Assembly: GCA_029559475.1 (NCBI GenBank)
Contig: JAKQBN010000059.1
Coordinates: 1-25,963 of the forward strand
DNA: 25,963 nt
Direction: 5' to 3'
DNA from: a bacterium
GTDB lineage: Bacteria > UBA4055
A program made the position numbers and the translations under genes. Below are positions 23,431-25,963 of this stretch, piece after piece; position 1 is the stretch's first letter, and each line of letters starts with the position of its first letter. Below the pieces are notes generated by a model. The model was not told the DNA's origin, made no database searches, and saw only the letters and a list, made by a program, of their open reading frames with translations.

Positions 23431-24978
23431 ATGACTGAAGAACTCAATCAAAGGGATGAACTGAAAAAATCTGAAGCGCGTTTCAGAAGTCTTATCGAAT
23501 TTGGTGTTGACGGTATTCTCCTTGGCGACATGAACGGCAACATTATTGAAGTCAATGAAATGGCATGCTCATTGATCGGAATGAAAAGAGAAGAACTTAT
23601 AGGTAAATACGTTTCAATAATTCCATTTACACGGCAGAGTATGGAAAAAGAACCATTAAGATTCGATCTTCTCAAAGAAGGGAAAATACTTATTAAAGAA
23701 AGAGATATTCAGAGATCCGACGGAAAAATTATCAATATCGAAATGAAAACGAAAATGATGTCGGACGGAACCTATCAGACCATTTTCAGGGATATTACCG
23801 AGAAAAAGAAAAAAGAAGACGAGATCGCCGAGCTTAAAGCACGGTTCGAATATGTTCTCGGAGCCACAAATACAGGTTTCGATATAATTGATGAAGATTT
23901 CAATGTTCAGTATACCGATCCGAACTGGGCTTTAAAGTTAGGAGATTACAGGGGAATAAAATGCTATGAATATTTTATGGGGAGGGATTCAAAATGTACA
24001 AACTGCGGAATTCCCATAGCTTTTGAAAAAGGCCGTACTGTAATTACCGAAGAACATCTTGAGAAAGAGAACAGGTATATCGAGGTTCATACTATACCTT
24101 TTGCAGCAGTCGAGAATAAAAAAAGGATAGTGGCCGAGTTCAACATAGATATTACTGAAAGAAAAAATAAAGAGATCGAACTTAAGAAGGAAATCGCAGA
24201 AAAAGAAATCGCCCACAGAGAAATAAGGCAGCTTCTTGATACGCTTGAATTAAAAGTTCAAGAAAGAACCAGAGAACTCGAGCTTTCCAATGAGGCAATG
24301 GAATCCTTCAGTTACAGCGTTTCTCACGATCTGAGAGCGCCTCTGAGGCATATTACAGGTTTTTCCGAGATGATAAAAAAGGAACTTTCTGAGAGCAAGC
24401 CCGATCAAATAAAGATAAAGAACTTTCTGGATAAAGTCGTCAGTTCATCCGCTAAAATGGAATCTCAAATTGACAGTATTTTAAAATTCTCAAGAACAAG
24501 CAGGCAGGCGCTTGTAAAAGAAAGAATAGATATGAACGGAATAGTAAAAGACGCTGTGAATGAAGTAATGCATAATCATCAAAACGATATTGTTGACTGG
24601 AAAATATCGGAACTTCCGAATGTATACGCAGACAGGAATCTGATATTATCTGTATGGATAAATTTAATCGATAATGCGTTGAAATTTACAAAAAATCAGG
24701 AAAAGCCCGTAATTGAGATCGGATCAAAAGAAATTTCTGAAGGGTATGAATTCTATATAAAGGACAACGGCGCCGGATTCGATATGGAATATTCTCATAA
24801 GCTGTTCGGGGTATTCCAGAGGCTTCATCTGGAAAAAGATTATCCGGGAACTGGAATTGGTCTTGCGAATGTAAGAAGGATAATTGATAAACACGGAGGC
24901 TCGATAAGAGCGGAAAGCGACGGAAATACAGGCGCGGTATTTTATTTTTCACTGCCCATGGAAGGAGGTATAAAATGA
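23431..24978 (+). CDS. Soluble PAS histidine kinase, paralogue of the upstream kinase
   Basis: 515 residues without signal peptide or membrane helix. PAS A (15-125) is clearly related to PAS1 of the upstream kinase (both carry 'PLRFDLL' and 'DGTYQ.I.RDITE'). PAS B (135-245) is different and carries three cysteines, Cys178, Cys189 and Cys192, in 'IKCYEYFMGRDSKCTNCG'. Then come a coiled coil, HisKA with His299 in 'SVSHDLRAPLRH', and HATPase_c with 'NLIDNALKF', 'DNGAGFD' and 'GTGIGLAN'. The catalytic halves of the two kinases are near-identical in places ('SHKLFGVFQRLHLEKDYPGT'), pointing to tandem duplication. The cysteines could bind metal or sense redox (inference). Its stop overlaps the response regulator start (ATGA). 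Confidence 0.92.
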   Translation: MTEELNQRDELKKSEARFRSLIEFGVDGILLGDMNGNIIEVNEMACSLIGMKREELIGKYVSIIPFTRQSMEKEPLRFDLLKEGKILIKERDIQRSDGKIINIEMKTKMMSDGTYQTIFRDITEKKKKEDEIAELKARFEYVLGATNTGFDIIDEDFNVQYTDPNWALKLGDYRGIKCYEYFMGRDSKCTNCGIPIAFEKGRTVITEEHLEKENRYIEVHTIPFAAVENKKRIVAEFNIDITERKNKEIELKKEIAEKEIAHREIRQLLDTLELKVQERTRELELSNEAMESFSYSVSHDLRAPLRHITGFSEMIKKELSESKPDQIKIKNFLDKVVSSSAKMESQIDSILKFSRTSRQALVKERIDMNGIVKDAVNEVMHNHQNDIVDWKISELPNVYADRNLILSVWINLIDNALKFTKNQEKPVIEIGSKEISEGYEFYIKDNGAGFDMEYSHKLFGVFQRLHLEKDYPGTGIGLANVRRIIDKHGGSIRAESDGNTGAVFYFSLPMEGGIK

Positions 24979-25424
24979 ACAGCCAGTATATCCTGATAGT
25001 TGATGACGATACATACGATGTGGAATTATCACTAAGAGCACTGGAAGGATTATTTGACCCGAAAGAGCTTGTAGTTTGCAGCGACGGTGCCGAAGCACTT
25101 GATCTTCTGTTGAACAGAGGAAGGTTCGCAGGCAAAAAAAGAATCGTTCCGACATTTATTTTGGCTGATAAAAAAATGCCTAAGATGGACGGATTCGAAC
25201 TTCTCGATGAGATCCGCAGAAGGGATGAAATTAAACACATACCTTACGTTCTTTTTACATCTTCAAATTATGAAAAAGACATCGAAGAAGCTTATCAAAA
25301 AGGTGCGAATGCCTATGTTGTCAAGCCGATTAACACTGATGAATATTTTAAAACCGTAAAGCTTTCAGCTCTTTTCTGGACATCGGCGAATCGGTCAGTT
25401 TCTTTTAACGACTCCGTCCTTTAA
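24975..25424 (+). CDS. Single-domain response regulator, Rcp1-like
   Basis: 149 residues, a lone receiver domain without DNA-binding or enzymatic output. Key residues: acidic pocket Asp10-Asp12 ('ILIVDDDTYD'), phospho-acceptor Asp65 ('FILADKKMPKMDG'), Thr95 in 'YVLFTSS', and Lys117 in 'AYVVKPIN'. The long segment between beta2 and beta3 is typical of Rcp1-like regulators that pair with phytochrome-class kinases, and both upstream kinases have that HATPase type. Translation is coupled to the soluble kinase by an ATGA overlap, with GGAGG upstream. It should be phosphorylated by one or both kinases and act by protein contact. Its 3' end overlaps the convergent gene by 30 bp. Confidence 0.92.
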   Translation: MNSQYILIVDDDTYDVELSLRALEGLFDPKELVVCSDGAEALDLLLNRGRFAGKKRIVPTFILADKKMPKMDGFELLDEIRRRDEIKHIPYVLFTSSNYEKDIEEAYQKGANAYVVKPINTDEYFKTVKLSALFWTSANRSVSFNDSVL

Positions 25425-25963
25425 CAGATCGAAGAACTGGCCGGTGGGACAGAAGTAAATACACCATGGATTCTTAATAAAAATGGAAGCTATAAAAATT
25501 ATTAAGCTTCCGATAATAACTGTCATAGATGCTGAACTGAAAATAAATACCGTGAACGGTTCGATCTGAGTTAGATCAAGTTTTAATCCGGCGGCAATTG
25601 ATACTAAGACCGATACGAATATTAATAGTCTCATTGTTCTGAGAAATTTTACGGCTGAGGCTTTAGGTGTAATTTTCCTGACCGGAATTTTTCCGAGCAA
25701 AGTCTGAATTCCGCCGAAAGGGCATATATAATAACAGTAAAAATGTTTATTAAAAATGAGGGGGATCAGAATGGAAAGACCTATCAGAAAAACGGTAATA
25801 AACGAGCTCATTACCGCTATTCCGTTCAGCGAAATATTTTCAAAAAGGTAAATCGATAAAAATTTTCCGGATAATATTCCAAAAAATATAATAGATGCAA
25901 GTTGAAAATAAATTCTATACCTGTTTAATTTCTTTACGAATAATGCTATTATAGATATTAATA
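25395..25963 (-). CDS. NapH-like 4Fe-4S polyferredoxin membrane protein (5' partial)
   Basis: The frame runs from the stop at 25395 to the window edge, 188 visible residues, with the N-terminus outside. Several hydrophobic helices are seen, e.g. 'SIIFFGILSGKFLSIYLFEN', 'FITVFLIGLSILIPLIF' and 'SASMTVIIGSLIIFIASIF'. Two CxxxCP motifs, 'CYYICPFGGIQTLLGKI' and 'CIYFCPTGQFFDLLK', match the NapH/NosR/RdxA-type polyferredoxin membrane family, which passes electrons through iron-sulfur or flavin carriers. No C-terminal ferredoxin domain with CxxCxxCxxxCP follows, since the protein ends 9 residues after 'FFDLLK'-type sequence. An electron-transfer role is inferred from family. It converges on the response regulator gene with a 30-bp overlap of coding sequence. 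Confidence 0.78.
   Translation of the reverse strand, partial: LISIIALFVKKLNRYRIYFQLASIIFFGILSGKFLSIYLFENISLNGIAVMSSFITVFLIGLSILIPLIFNKHFYCYYICPFGGIQTLLGKIPVRKITPKASAVKFLRTMRLLIFVSVLVSIAAGLKLDLTQIEPFTVFIFSSASMTVIIGSLIIFIASIFIKNPWCIYFCPTGQFFDLLKDGVVKRN

Noticed and set aside
1-25963. tRNA, rRNA, riboswitch or insertion-sequence genes
   Set aside because: Intergenic gaps are short; no cloverleaf, conserved rRNA segment, riboswitch-like leader or transposase frame was recognised on either strand.

Overview
The window reads as chromosomal DNA of a Gram-negative (diderm), moderately AT-rich bacterium. Diderm evidence: the LptF/LptG lipopolysaccharide-export permease pair, a large exported protein ending in a BamA/TamA-like beta-barrel with a terminal Phe, and an AsmA-like protein. 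The mix of families (DUF7033-type polysaccharide deacetylase, DUF4143 ATPase, TIGR03960/TIGR03936 radical SAM protein, peptidase-MA/TolB/barrel fusion) fits the FCB group or a nearby uncultivated phylum. That placement is inference; there is no rRNA or tRNA marker here.

Layout. (1) 1-3538, plus strand: envelope operon lptF (5' end outside the window), lptG and a polysaccharide-deacetylase-like gene, joined by two ATGA stop/start overlaps. (2) 3557-5695, plus strand: exported PPP-type metallophosphatase, OsmC-family protein, HD-domain nucleotidase-like protein. (3) 5816-12367, plus strand: accessory stretch. It holds four 33-bp tandem repeats leading into a DUF4143 ATPase, a GrpB/UPF0157 protein, an MBL-fold hydrolase, a truncated methyltransferase, a very unusual MerR regulator, a YefM/YoeB-type toxin-antitoxin pair, a GNAT acetyltransferase and a methyltransferase; several of these genes overlap. 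(4) 20092-12377, minus strand: tight four-gene operon coding for the peptidase/propeller/barrel protein, ribulose-phosphate 3-epimerase, a B12-binding-type radical SAM protein with a DUF2344 tail, and an AsmA-like protein. (5) 20248-25424, plus strand: two-component locus with a transmembrane kinase (periplasmic solute-binding sensor plus four PAS domains), a related soluble kinase with a Cys-bearing PAS, and an Rcp1-like single-domain response regulator. (6) 25395-25963, minus strand: a partial NapH-like polyferredoxin membrane protein that converges on and overlaps the response regulator.

The most novel item is the gene at 8950-10317. A MerR DNA-binding domain is fused to about three tandem soluble modules that resemble the cytoplasmic domain of type II secretion/type IV pilus F proteins (GspF/PilC), with no membrane segments. 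The promoter ahead of it has the 19-bp spacer and central dyad typical of MerR-controlled promoters. At the exact domain junction there is a strong Shine-Dalgarno sequence and an in-frame ATG. This suggests either a recent fusion of two genes or a second, shorter product made from the same message.

No stretch above 300 bases lacks a gene. No tRNA, rRNA, CRISPR array, insertion sequence or convincing intrinsic terminator was seen.
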